Source of the DNA: Candidatus Thalassarchaeaceae archaeon
GTDB taxonomy: Archaea > Thermoplasmatota > Poseidoniia > Poseidoniales > Thalassarchaeaceae
DNA length: 64,000 nucleotides
Direction of reading: 5' to 3'
Assembly (NCBI GenBank): GCA_029250605.1
Contig: JAQXEZ010000012.1
Location: forward strand, 1 to 64,000
The translations under genes were made by a program, and so were the position numbers. Positions 28,128-36,810 of this stretch are shown here, piece after piece. Position 1 is the first letter of the stretch, and every line of letters begins with the position of its first letter. Under the pieces are notes generated by a model. The model was not told where the DNA came from. It saw nothing but the letters and a program-made list of their open reading frames with translations, and did no database searches.

Positions 28128-30251
28128 TTATTCGATTATCTCAGCGTCGATAACTTGTTTCTTACGACTCATGAAAGAAGTCATCATTCCCTCAATCTGT
28201 TCATCCGACCGGAATCTAATAAGGACCAGTGATCCGACCCAGGCTAGAGCGACTAGTGCGACAAGGCCAATCACCGAAGATGGTATGCCATTGGCTGATG
28301 AATCTGAGCCAGATCCTGCAACTTCGTAGAATACTGGCAGGGAGTGGAAGCCTCCAGAAACAGCATGGACTTCTATAGTGTGATTACCACTTGATAGTTT
28401 ATCCGGATCTAGAAGAACATGCCAAAGGAACGGTGTCAGCGCTCCGATTTCCCCTATTGTTTCCGAGTATGTTGCCTCTTGCCAGATTCCTTCACCAATT
28501 CTGAATTCGACGCTTTCGATTGACCCAGATTGTCCCCAAGCATGCCCTGTAATGTTGATTATCTCGTCCTGAGTGAAGTTAAGTCCGTGGTTCTGTAGTT
28601 CCGGATTAATTGACTGAGATTGCCCGGATCCATGGAGGAAGATTGCGAGTTCGACGGCTGCCAATGCATCTACCATCCCATATCCGAATTCTCGGTTCCA
28701 GTATGGGTCTACTTCAGGTGCACTTGGCTCGCCCCTAAGCTCTGAGGTATGCTTCAGAATCTCCTTGACCTGTAGTGGTGCCAGGTTAGAGTTGGCTTCC
28801 AAAACCAAAGCAATCACTCCGCTCACAGAAGGGGTGGCGTATGAGGTTCCGCTTCCCCTTCCAGTGTAGGTATTCTGGGATGCATCTCCCCCGATGAAAT
28901 TGTTGCAAGTACCACTGCTGACGCAACCCTCCGCCTGGATGATGTTGGACCCAGGCGCACTAATCTCAGGAATCAGTTCATTGACCGGGTTCCCGTCACC
29001 ATTGTCCTTCCTAGGGCCTCTGGAAGAGTAGCCGGCGATCTCGTCATCTGCCCGGTCGACTGTATTCTTGTCATCTGTCGCAGCAACGGTAATGGAGAGA
29101 GAAGAAGAGCTCATCCCGGAAAGGCCGTCATTTTCCTCGCCATCGTTACCAGCAGCGTTGGACACCACGATACCTGCCTCCATTGCCTCATCCAATATTC
29201 GGCTATGCATGTCTGATCCGTCAGAGCCCCCGCCTTCGTGACTGGTGATCCCCCATGAAAGAGAGATGATGTCGATCCCGTGGCTCTCCTCGTCGACACC
29301 AGGCCATGCGTCATCCTTGTGGTCAATGATCCACTGGAGGCCGTTCATAGCGGACTCATAGGCCTCCTGTTCAAGCAAGTAGTTCTCGAAGGGGCCCGCC
29401 CCAACATCAGTACCTATCCGAACATCCACTAGACCTGCATCTGGCGCGGAGCCATAGAAGGAAGATTGCGTCCCATCAGCCTCCAGCCCAGTTGCACTAG
29501 CCATACCCATGCACGCTGTGCCATGTTGATTCCCATCGTCCGGATCGAAGGAGCCGTCCTCCGCCCGTCCACCGGCAAGGACACATTGGGGATCGCTGTG
29601 CAAATAGCAGACAGCATCGTATCCAGACACAAACTTCCCTTCCAGACCGGGGTGCTCGTTATCCACGCCAGTATCGACCATTGCGATATTAATTCCCTTG
29701 CCCGATAGTCCGAGGTCCCATGCTCCAATGGGGTAATCGGAGGAGTTGCTGGCCTTCACGGCAGGGGTCTGCACATCCCCATAGAATGTAACCGAGCCGT
29801 ACCTCTCGACCATTGCCACCCCGTCTATTCCTGCGAGCACAGGGATCTGAGAAGAGTCAACATCGCCGAGGAGAACAGCATCAACTATGGGCAACTCAAG
29901 ATGGATGTCGAACCCCATTGATTCCAGCGTCTTCCTATCTTCGCCGGAGAATTCACGAGAAAATGAGAGCCCGATGTTTACCGGCCCGGAGGCGGTCTGA
30001 ATTGAGTCGTGGACGCCATCCCTGTCTTGGTCAAGGGTCGAAACATCCCACCATTTTACATTGGGATCCCACCATATTTCGCCCTGCTCCGGGACTTCAG
30101 TACTTTGTCCGTGGCCAATTAACTGTGGGCCTGTTAGGTAATTTGTTTCAACGGTGGCCCCCGAACTCGATGCAGCGATGCTTCCAGAAAGGGGAGATAT
30201 CAGCAAGGCAACCAGAGCCAAGGCAATCGGGGACCTGTTCATCGACTCCAT
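28128..30251 (-). CDS. Secreted subtilisin-family (S8) serine protease with C-terminal TM anchor
   Basis: Catalytic motifs IAMVDTGVDNEHPGLEG, GNQHGTACMGMA, GSGTSYATPSVSGVIAL; signal peptide and C-terminal hydrophobic helix. Confidence 0.93.
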   Translation of the reverse strand: MESMNRSPIALALVALLISPLSGSIAASSSGATVETNYLTGPQLIGHGQSTEVPEQGEIWWDPNVKWWDVSTLDQDRDGVHDSIQTASGPVNIGLSFSREFSGEDRKTLESMGFDIHLELPIVDAVLLGDVDSSQIPVLAGIDGVAMVERYGSVTFYGDVQTPAVKASNSSDYPIGAWDLGLSGKGINIAMVDTGVDNEHPGLEGKFVSGYDAVCYLHSDPQCVLAGGRAEDGSFDPDDGNQHGTACMGMASATGLEADGTQSSFYGSAPDAGLVDVRIGTDVGAGPFENYLLEQEAYESAMNGLQWIIDHKDDAWPGVDEESHGIDIISLSWGITSHEGGGSDGSDMHSRILDEAMEAGIVVSNAAGNDGEENDGLSGMSSSSLSITVAATDDKNTVDRADDEIAGYSSRGPRKDNGDGNPVNELIPEISAPGSNIIQAEGCVSSGTCNNFIGGDASQNTYTGRGSGTSYATPSVSGVIALVLEANSNLAPLQVKEILKHTSELRGEPSAPEVDPYWNREFGYGMVDALAAVELAIFLHGSGQSQSINPELQNHGLNFTQDEIINITGHAWGQSGSIESVEFRIGEGIWQEATYSETIGEIGALTPFLWHVLLDPDKLSSGNHTIEVHAVSGGFHSLPVFYEVAGSGSDSSANGIPSSVIGLVALVALAWVGSLVLIRFRSDEQIEGMMTSFMSRKKQVIDAEIIE

Positions 30252-30325
30252 GCGAACATGCGTATGTCTTCAATCCAACCGAAATTGGAGTGCCGGGGAT
30301 ACGCTTCGCAGGGACAGTAAAGTGG

Positions 30326-30511
30326 TGGGGGCACTGGGATTTGAACCCAGATCAGCGGGTTTCTTCCGCTTAGCGTGCACCCGGCTCGCGCACGCTCTCG
30401 GTTTGCGACGGGTCGGTGCTCCAGTTGGTCATCAAAGCCATCAGAATACCTCCTCGTCGTCATTCCCGTGCAACTGGAGCCCGCGGTACTACCAGGTTAT
30501 ACTATACCCCC
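30326..30511 (-). tRNA. tRNA-Trp(CCA) with 113-nt intron at position 37/38; CCA encoded (30323-30325)
   Basis: GGGGGTA/TGCCCCC acceptor; D arm GTATAACCTGGTAGTAC; anticodon stem GCGGG/CCCGC; CTCCAG | intron | A; T arm CTGGG-TTCAAAT-CCCAG. Confidence 0.93.
30413..30464 (-). ncRNA. Box C/D guide RNA embedded in the tRNA-Trp intron
   Basis: Minus strand: AATGACGA (C) - 12 nt - CTGA (D') - TGGCT - TTGATGA (C') - CCAACTGGAGCA (12 nt guide) - CCGA (variant D). Guide is perfectly complementary to GCTCCAGTTG at the anticodon. Confidence 0.8.
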
Positions 30512-30566
30512 AAGGGTGGTTCAGAGAACGGTTTCCCTCTTATGATGCTCTCGGTCGGAGGATATG

Positions 30567-32927
30567 TCAGAATGTAGACGCAAAGGGACCCATTGAGACG
30601 CTCATAAGCGTCCATAACCCCATTATTGCAATAGATACGCCCCAAGCTCTCGGACGTACGCCGACACTGAGCAAACCGATAATCGCAGCGTACTTCCCAA
30701 GCAATAGGGGTATTGATCTCAATATTGCGACCACCAAACCTGCCGAGACTCCAAAGCCTATCAGCATCAATGGGGAAAGAGATACTCCAATTAGGCCTGA
30801 TCGAGCCATCGAGCCCACTCCTTGTGCGATCATGGAGGGGTCGATGAGCCAAGAAATCCAAGCAAGCCATAGTCCGAGATAGACGTCTTCGGAGAATCTC
30901 TTGTACCCCCTCCAGTCCTTGTATTTCTGACTCATCCTAGAGTGAAGCAGACGAGACAGGTGCTCGATTTCGAAAACCCTGCCCTTAGTCAGCATCGAAA
31001 CACCATGGTAAACCAGAATGATTGACAATAATATCTCGAGGGTGATCCAATAGGCTCCCAAGCCCAATGATGAGAGGATTGCGATTGGAGCTGCCCACAC
31101 CAGGAATCCAAAGGATGAGGCCCACATGGTCATGAAAATCCCAACGCCGGGAATCAGTGCATCTTCAGGTGCCTCGTAATTCCTCTCACTAGGCATGGAT
31201 AGAACTAGCAGAGGCAGAAGGGAAAGGCCTGCGGCCATTGAGAGTAACCCCATAGGCGACTTGCCAGAGCCGAATGAAGCATCTTCGGAAGCAGATTGGA
31301 TATCTGAAGGAGACATCGAACCAGGAGACCATGAGGCGATGAATCCGGCTGAGTCAATGACAAAAACCGAATCAGTCGGTCCGCTTGGAAGAGATTGTCC
31401 AACTGTTCCATCATCAAGTAGCAAGGGCCAAGAGCCATTAATCTCCTCCGAGAAATCATCCAAATTGTATGCCTTAACATCCTCTCCAGTAGCTATCTGT
31501 GCGAAGGAGGCAGAAAGACCGTCAATAGCCAGAACCGTCTCGGCTGACTCAAAGTCAACCATCTGTCTCTTGGCGTTGGGCGAACCAGGAGTGAACAGCC
31601 CTATCACAGCCACGTCTGAGTCTTCCAATAGGTCCGAAAGGGATCCGGCTCCGGAATCTGGATTATGGGAAAGGAGGATGAAATTTGGCGCTGCCCCCCC
31701 TTCCCTATAGTTCTCTGAGTCGATATCTGGGAGGCTGAGTGCAGTAACGGATGATGCCAAGGCAAGGAGTAAAATCGCACCGTAGGCAGGCAATGGGAGT
31801 TGCCCCCCCCTCATTGAAGCACCCACCCAGGCAAACATCCCAATGAAGACGAATGCCGCTGCGGCTACAGAACCGAGAACGGGGGGTTCGTCGGCAGGAA
31901 CACTGAATCTCAAGAGCACCCACGAATGACAGGTCTCGCCCGGATCTTGATCGGAAAGCACCAAGCACGCGTCAAGCATATAATCGCCCGGAGCTAGGGG
32001 CTGGTCGGTTATCCAATTGAGAACTGTTCTGTTCCCCTCGCCCTTGGAAAATCCATCTGGAAGCTCGAAGTGGTCAACCCAAGTATCTTCGTAGTGCTTG
32101 CCATGCCTCATTTCCGACCATGGCATCGGACCAACGAGCTCAATTGACTGGGCAGAGAAATCGGTTGCACCCCATGGTGAGAAAGGTGTGAATTCAATTC
32201 TCGCCATACGATTCTGGTCAACAATTACATCCAACTCAGTCTCGACAATGTGCCCGTCGAAAACTACTCCTGTTCTGGCATCGTACGTACCCCACCATAG
32301 GGTGCCGGAGACTGCACATTCGTGCCTAACCTGGATGGATAATCGTATTTCCTCGCCTGAATTCATCGAGATGTTAACATTGTCTGCTCTGACCTCGAAG
32401 ATGTGTGGATCGGTCCGATCCTTATCCATTACGATAGGATCCGTATAGGCATTAGAAAGAGCTGATATTCCACCCATAGTTAGGGAGACGGAGAATTGAG
32501 TCTCAGAACCTAATGGGCCACCCACTGGAAGATCCGACATAGAGCAGATGTTGCTAGCCGACTCAAGGGAGGCGAACAGCCTGATGGAAATGTTACCTTC
32601 GAAGTTGAATGGCTCTTGGGTAGGGGACGAAAAGGCATCCACTATGGTGGGAAGTGTGAATGAGCTGGTCTTGGAAAATGTCGCGCTTCCTGATGGGAGG
32701 CCAGTGACTGTGGTCCAGTTTCTGTCCAGAAAGTGGTTTTCCTCTACGCCCTTGAGGAACAACATGTGGTGTTCGGGATATTCAAAGTCTAGTCCGGGTC
32801 CCTCGTAGGCTGTTTGGTTCTGGGCGATTCCGGGGGATGATGCCACAAGAGTTAGCACTAGAACTATGGAGGCTAGTAGTGGCACCTGTCCCGAATGCAT
32901 CCTTTCCATCATTATGTTCTGCCCCAA
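30567..32927 (-). CDS. Membrane protein with signal peptide, beta-rich ectodomain, thioredoxin-like segment without CxxC, and polytopic C-terminus
   Basis: SDVAVIGLFTPGSPNAKRQMVDFESAE...DSVFVIDSAGFIASWSPG resembles a thioredoxin-fold peroxiredoxin/TlpA layout; several C-terminal TM segments. Confidence 0.55.
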   Translation of the reverse strand: MGQNIMMERMHSGQVPLLASIVLVLTLVASSPGIAQNQTAYEGPGLDFEYPEHHMLFLKGVEENHFLDRNWTTVTGLPSGSATFSKTSSFTLPTIVDAFSSPTQEPFNFEGNISIRLFASLESASNICSMSDLPVGGPLGSETQFSVSLTMGGISALSNAYTDPIVMDKDRTDPHIFEVRADNVNISMNSGEEIRLSIQVRHECAVSGTLWWGTYDARTGVVFDGHIVETELDVIVDQNRMARIEFTPFSPWGATDFSAQSIELVGPMPWSEMRHGKHYEDTWVDHFELPDGFSKGEGNRTVLNWITDQPLAPGDYMLDACLVLSDQDPGETCHSWVLLRFSVPADEPPVLGSVAAAAFVFIGMFAWVGASMRGGQLPLPAYGAILLLALASSVTALSLPDIDSENYREGGAAPNFILLSHNPDSGAGSLSDLLEDSDVAVIGLFTPGSPNAKRQMVDFESAETVLAIDGLSASFAQIATGEDVKAYNLDDFSEEINGSWPLLLDDGTVGQSLPSGPTDSVFVIDSAGFIASWSPGSMSPSDIQSASEDASFGSGKSPMGLLSMAAGLSLLPLLVLSMPSERNYEAPEDALIPGVGIFMTMWASSFGFLVWAAPIAILSSLGLGAYWITLEILLSIILVYHGVSMLTKGRVFEIEHLSRLLHSRMSQKYKDWRGYKRFSEDVYLGLWLAWISWLIDPSMIAQGVGSMARSGLIGVSLSPLMLIGFGVSAGLVVAILRSIPLLLGKYAAIIGLLSVGVRPRAWGVSIAIMGLWTLMSVSMGPFASTF

Positions 32928-32955
32928 ACTGAATGTTCAATCCTTCGTCTCCGTT

Positions 32956-33696
32956 TTACAAAAGCCTCGTTGCTACAAATAGTGCCATTATGGATCCAGA
33001 AAGTGTGGAAATGAAGTTAACACTATGCTTTCCCAGGAATCCTCGATTCTCAAGAAGGGCCCCCAGGATCGAGTCAACTTGACATCCTAGCCAGCCAAAC
33101 AATATCACTGCCGGGAAGAAAATTGCAAGGGGGATTCGATCTCCGTTAATCGCACCCAGAATAGAGGATACTACGGCGATAAGTAATGCTCCGTAAAATG
33201 CAGCAAGCGTACCAGTAGGGGACATTCCCCCGTTCGTTCCTGCTGGAACGGCCTCCAATGTTGTGATGATTCGCGTCCTAGGATCTAGGCTGCCAATTTC
33301 CGAGGCAAGAGTATCAGAAGCTGCAACAGAAACCGCTGCGCAGAGAAGGAAGTATGACCATTCGTGGCCGCCGACGAAGAAATGTCCAATGGCGACAATG
33401 CTGGCCATGCCACCGTTTGCCAAGACATTCTTCCACCCTCTGACTCCGTCGTTGGCTTCCTCGGCCGATATCCTTGCCTTCTCCTCAAATCTCCATTTGG
33501 TGGCTAGGGAGCCGACAATTAGGAATGTCATTAGGACCACGAGCCAGGTCCAATGCCCTAGAAGAGAGATTGTCAGGCCCACTACCAGTGCTGCCAATAG
33601 TCCGCCACTGTCTAGGAGATCTTTGGTCATGGAAATTAGCAATAGGCCCGAAACCAGTGCGAGCGAGATTATCAAATCGTCCCCAAGTTCCACCAT
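32956..33696 (-). CDS. DUF92/TMEM19-family membrane protein
   Basis: GWKNVLANGGMAS, SVAASDTLASEIG, ITTLEAVPAGTNGGMSPTGTLAAFYGA. Confidence 0.82.
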   Translation of the reverse strand: MVELGDDLIISLALVSGLLLISMTKDLLDSGGLLAALVVGLTISLLGHWTWLVVLMTFLIVGSLATKWRFEEKARISAEEANDGVRGWKNVLANGGMASIVAIGHFFVGGHEWSYFLLCAAVSVAASDTLASEIGSLDPRTRIITTLEAVPAGTNGGMSPTGTLAAFYGALLIAVVSSILGAINGDRIPLAIFFPAVILFGWLGCQVDSILGALLENRGFLGKHSVNFISTLSGSIMALFVATRLL

Positions 33697-33776
33697 ATTG
33701 ACAAGTTGTCGTTATCAACTGCGGTCATGAAATATTCGGAATAGTTCGGAGTGAGAGTGAAATTTCAGTAGTAATC

Positions 33777-35351
33777 CTACTCGAGAGAGTTTACCCCTCT
33801 AATTACGCCCCTGGTGACTAACAGGACAGAGCAAATCAGGAAGATTATCCACGAGAAGGCTGCCAAAGTGGACCCCACCTCCCCCATCCCAAGTGACTCG
33901 GCTGCAGAGAAAGACAGGAAAGAACTGCCATTCCAGAATGAGTGCCCTGCTATCGATAGTGCCAGTGCTGGTGCGACCCCCCGGGGAGTATGAATGCCCG
34001 GATGATTTTGAGCAATGGTATTCTTCTCATAAGTTAGAGAGAAGGCTTCCACCCCTAGTTTCGAGTCGGGTACATTGGCCCCATCTTTTTCCTGGCCAAG
34101 GATCATCCATGGCTTGGTTTCGTCGATTTCTTTGGATGCTTGGTTCACTGCCTCCTCCAAAGTAGGCCGTGACCCATCGAAACCTGAGAGGTCGCCATCT
34201 CCGTCAGTATCGATACCGATTCCCTCTGCGATGTCAATTGCAGAAATTGCCATCGAACGGGCCTTCCACGAGAGTTTTGCCTTGAGTTTCTTGTCGGTGG
34301 CCATCCAACCAATGGCAGTTCCAGAAATTGCCGTCCATACTGCATGTCCGGGGATTGAGCCTATTCCTCTGACCAAGATTGTGAAGCTCAATCCGACAGG
34401 CCCTCCAAGCAGGGAGATGCCAATGTACTGAAAGTTCTCAATCAATGCGAATCCCAGACCTACTGTGAATCCAACTTGGAAACCGTGTTTAGGACCTTTG
34501 ATGTAAGGCAGGAAAAGGGCAACTGCCATCGCTTTGAAAATCTCCTCGCAGAACGGAGCCCCTACTGCCAGAAGTGAGAACTCGGTCCAGTAAACGGAAT
34601 CGAACGGAATAATCTCGGGCGCGATTAGTGAGTTGAAGATGAAGGCTGGAAATGCGGAAGCCATCCCCGCCATTAGCCATGCCTCTGCATCCCTCCTCCT
34701 AGTTGGGAGTCCTAGCAGCTTGTTCGAAGTCCCCCACCATGCTAGAACCGGTAGGGAGAACCCGATGAACCAAATTGGTATCCCTATCAGGATGAAAGCC
34801 AGCACGGCGATTACTTCCAAGGACTCAACTTCCGAAAATAGCATTGCGCTTAGCGAGGCCCCCACTAGAATTACAGCTGAGAAAATCCCCCACAGCTGCC
34901 TATTCGGGGGGACGTCCAATATTGAGTCGTCCTTGACTAGGAATCGTGAGAACTTTGTCCGCATCGGAGTCCTCAGAGAAACACCGGGAGATATGGCATG
35001 GGCTTCGGATCCCATTTCATCAGGAACGGCAAGTTGTACGTGGACGAGTCGTGGTTTATGCAGGCTCAGGATGAAGAAGATAAGGGGAGCGCTGCAGAGG
35101 CCGGAGATGAGTACAATTCCGGGTTCAAGGAGGGCCAAACCAATTACAAGGAATAGGAGTACGTACATCAGGAAGAAGGCTGGAATTACCGTACCAAGCA
35201 TTCTGCGATAAGTCGCCCATGGCTTGCTAGTTCTTGCAATTCTGAGGTTGTTTGGGGGTTCACTGAGGGGGACTGTTGCCTTGATTCGGTACATTCGCCC
35301 AATCTCGTCTATGTACACCCTCTGGTCTTCCATTGCCTCACCCGGTGCCAC
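33777..35351 (-). CDS. PrsW-family intramembrane metalloprotease-like protein with an EF-hand-like insertion
   Basis: APFCEEIFKAMAVALFL, GFALIENFQYIG, GIGSIPGHAVWTAISG, ALSIAGHSFWNG; insertion contains DTDGDGDLSGFDGS. Confidence 0.78.
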   Translation of the reverse strand: MAPGEAMEDQRVYIDEIGRMYRIKATVPLSEPPNNLRIARTSKPWATYRRMLGTVIPAFFLMYVLLFLVIGLALLEPGIVLISGLCSAPLIFFILSLHKPRLVHVQLAVPDEMGSEAHAISPGVSLRTPMRTKFSRFLVKDDSILDVPPNRQLWGIFSAVILVGASLSAMLFSEVESLEVIAVLAFILIGIPIWFIGFSLPVLAWWGTSNKLLGLPTRRRDAEAWLMAGMASAFPAFIFNSLIAPEIIPFDSVYWTEFSLLAVGAPFCEEIFKAMAVALFLPYIKGPKHGFQVGFTVGLGFALIENFQYIGISLLGGPVGLSFTILVRGIGSIPGHAVWTAISGTAIGWMATDKKLKAKLSWKARSMAISAIDIAEGIGIDTDGDGDLSGFDGSRPTLEEAVNQASKEIDETKPWMILGQEKDGANVPDSKLGVEAFSLTYEKNTIAQNHPGIHTPRGVAPALALSIAGHSFWNGSSFLSFSAAESLGMGEVGSTLAAFSWIIFLICSVLLVTRGVIRGVNSLE

Positions 35352-35448
35352 TCAGATCGCCCATCACTCGCGGTGCCCGGAGCACCCGGTGCGGTTCCTC
35401 ATCACTGTGGCGTTACATGGAAGGGGGTTTCGATATTGGGGTTTGCCA

Positions 35449-35634
35449 TTAACCTATTACTCCACATGAGGTACAGAAGGTCTCACTTCTGGATTCGTCC
35501 CTCTTCATGCTCCATTGCCCGCAGGACGGACACCTAGGAAGCCTCCTTTTCTTTGGGTCGCTGGACCTCCCTGGTCTTGGCCTACGAGTCTTCGGGGCGG
35601 CCCATCCCTTCTTCGGTCGCCTGACCTTGGGCAT
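35449..35634 (-). CDS. Small basic zinc-ribbon protein
   Basis: 61 aa, CPSC...CTSC with a basic N-terminus. Confidence 0.55.
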   Translation of the reverse strand: MPKVRRPKKGWAAPKTRRPRPGRSSDPKKRRLPRCPSCGQWSMKRDESRSETFCTSCGVIG

Positions 35635-35727
35635 ACCATCGGAAGGGGGGTCTAACTCAAGAAATTGACGGACGAAAATTGGAGTCGTTTGCTAGAGTTT
35701 AATCATAAGCCAGACGTGTATCCGAAC

Positions 35728-36669
35728 ATGCGCTTTACAATAGTAGGGGCAGGGGTATCCGGACTGTCTTCAGGGATTAGACTCCTGGAGAGAGGTCATG
35801 ACGCACACATCGTTTCGGACAAGTTCAGCCCAGAGACAGTATCTGATGTCGCTGCAGCAATTTGGTACCCATTTCTAGTGAAGCCTGCAGAGAGGGCGGA
35901 CACCTGGGGCATCGTGACTTACGATGTTCTCGAGGCCCTTTGCGATAGTGCACCAGAAGCAGGAGTGAGGATGATAGACGGGCGAGAGTACCTTAGGAAC
36001 GTTGTTGACCTTCCCCCCTGGAATGATGAAATAGCCGCATTCAGAATTCTTGAGGATAGTGAGATTCCCGATGGTTATGTGTTCGGTTGGGAATTCAGGG
36101 CACCGGTAATCGACATGCAGTTGTATATGCCATGGCTCAAGGATAGGTTCGAAGAACTTGGAGGTACATTCGAGAAGAGGTTTGTAGAAAGACTGCAAGA
36201 CTTGGAGGGTGATATCGTCGTGAATTGCGTTGGCCTAGGAGCAATAGAGCTCTGTAAAGACGAAGAAGTCAAGCCAGCGAGGGGTCAAATCATCTTCATC
36301 GAGCAGGATCCCGGAGTTGGCCATTTTGATCAACAGCCGGAGACTCTGACATACACAATCCCTAGGACAAATGTCACAGTACTCGGAGGTACGGCCCAGG
36401 TCGGCGACTGGGGGCTAGAAATCAGGGATGAGGACAATGATCTGATTCTAAGCAAGGTCGAAGCGATCTGGCCCGACTTGGATAGAAGCAAGATCGTCGG
36501 AGGGACTGTAGGCCTGAGGCCCTCTAGGTCCGAAGTCCGCCTGGAAGAGGAGGAAATTGACGGCACCAGGGTGATTCACAACTATGGCCACGGTGGTGCA
36601 GGCGTGACTCTGTCATGGGGATGCGCGGATGAAGTGGTTTCAATTGCTGGGACCAGAAAGGAATCCTGA
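35728..36669 (+). CDS. FAD-dependent oxidoreductase, D-amino-acid oxidase-like
   Basis: MRFTIVGAGVSGLSSGIRLLERGHDAHIVSD; GLRPSRSEVRLE, NYGHGGAGVTLSWGCADEV. Confidence 0.88.
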   Translation: MRFTIVGAGVSGLSSGIRLLERGHDAHIVSDKFSPETVSDVAAAIWYPFLVKPAERADTWGIVTYDVLEALCDSAPEAGVRMIDGREYLRNVVDLPPWNDEIAAFRILEDSEIPDGYVFGWEFRAPVIDMQLYMPWLKDRFEELGGTFEKRFVERLQDLEGDIVVNCVGLGAIELCKDEEVKPARGQIIFIEQDPGVGHFDQQPETLTYTIPRTNVTVLGGTAQVGDWGLEIRDEDNDLILSKVEAIWPDLDRSKIVGGTVGLRPSRSEVRLEEEEIDGTRVIHNYGHGGAGVTLSWGCADEVVSIAGTRKES

Positions 36670-36794
36670 TGGTGGAAGAAATCTCCGAGGTCAGATGGTT
36701 CTCTGGTGAAAGCGTGGACCAAATGCTATTGGAGGAAAGGGAGGCTTTTTCTCCGGCATTCGCACTGGTGTGGCAACTACTAAACCAGTCTTGA
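36669..36794 (+). CDS. Short ORF (41 aa) resembling the C-terminal tail of a Nudix/IDI-like domain; possible relic
   Basis: Translated by eye: MVEEISEVRWFSGESVDQMLLEEREAFSPAFALVWQLLNQS*; its ATG overlaps the upstream stop (TGATG). Confidence 0.4.
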   Translation: MVEEISEVRWFSGESVDQMLLEEREAFSPAFALVWQLLNQS

Positions 36795-36810
36795 GATGGG
36801 ATAATGATTC

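Noticed and set aside
30154-30882. 242-aa plus-strand ORF spanning the tRNA-Trp locus
   Set aside because: Overlaps the tRNA with its intron and antisense parts of two confident CDSs.
35449-35634. Zinc-ribbon protein considered as a ribosomal protein (eS27/eS31/eL43 type)
   Set aside because: CxxC spacing and flanking residues do not match any of these well enough to name.
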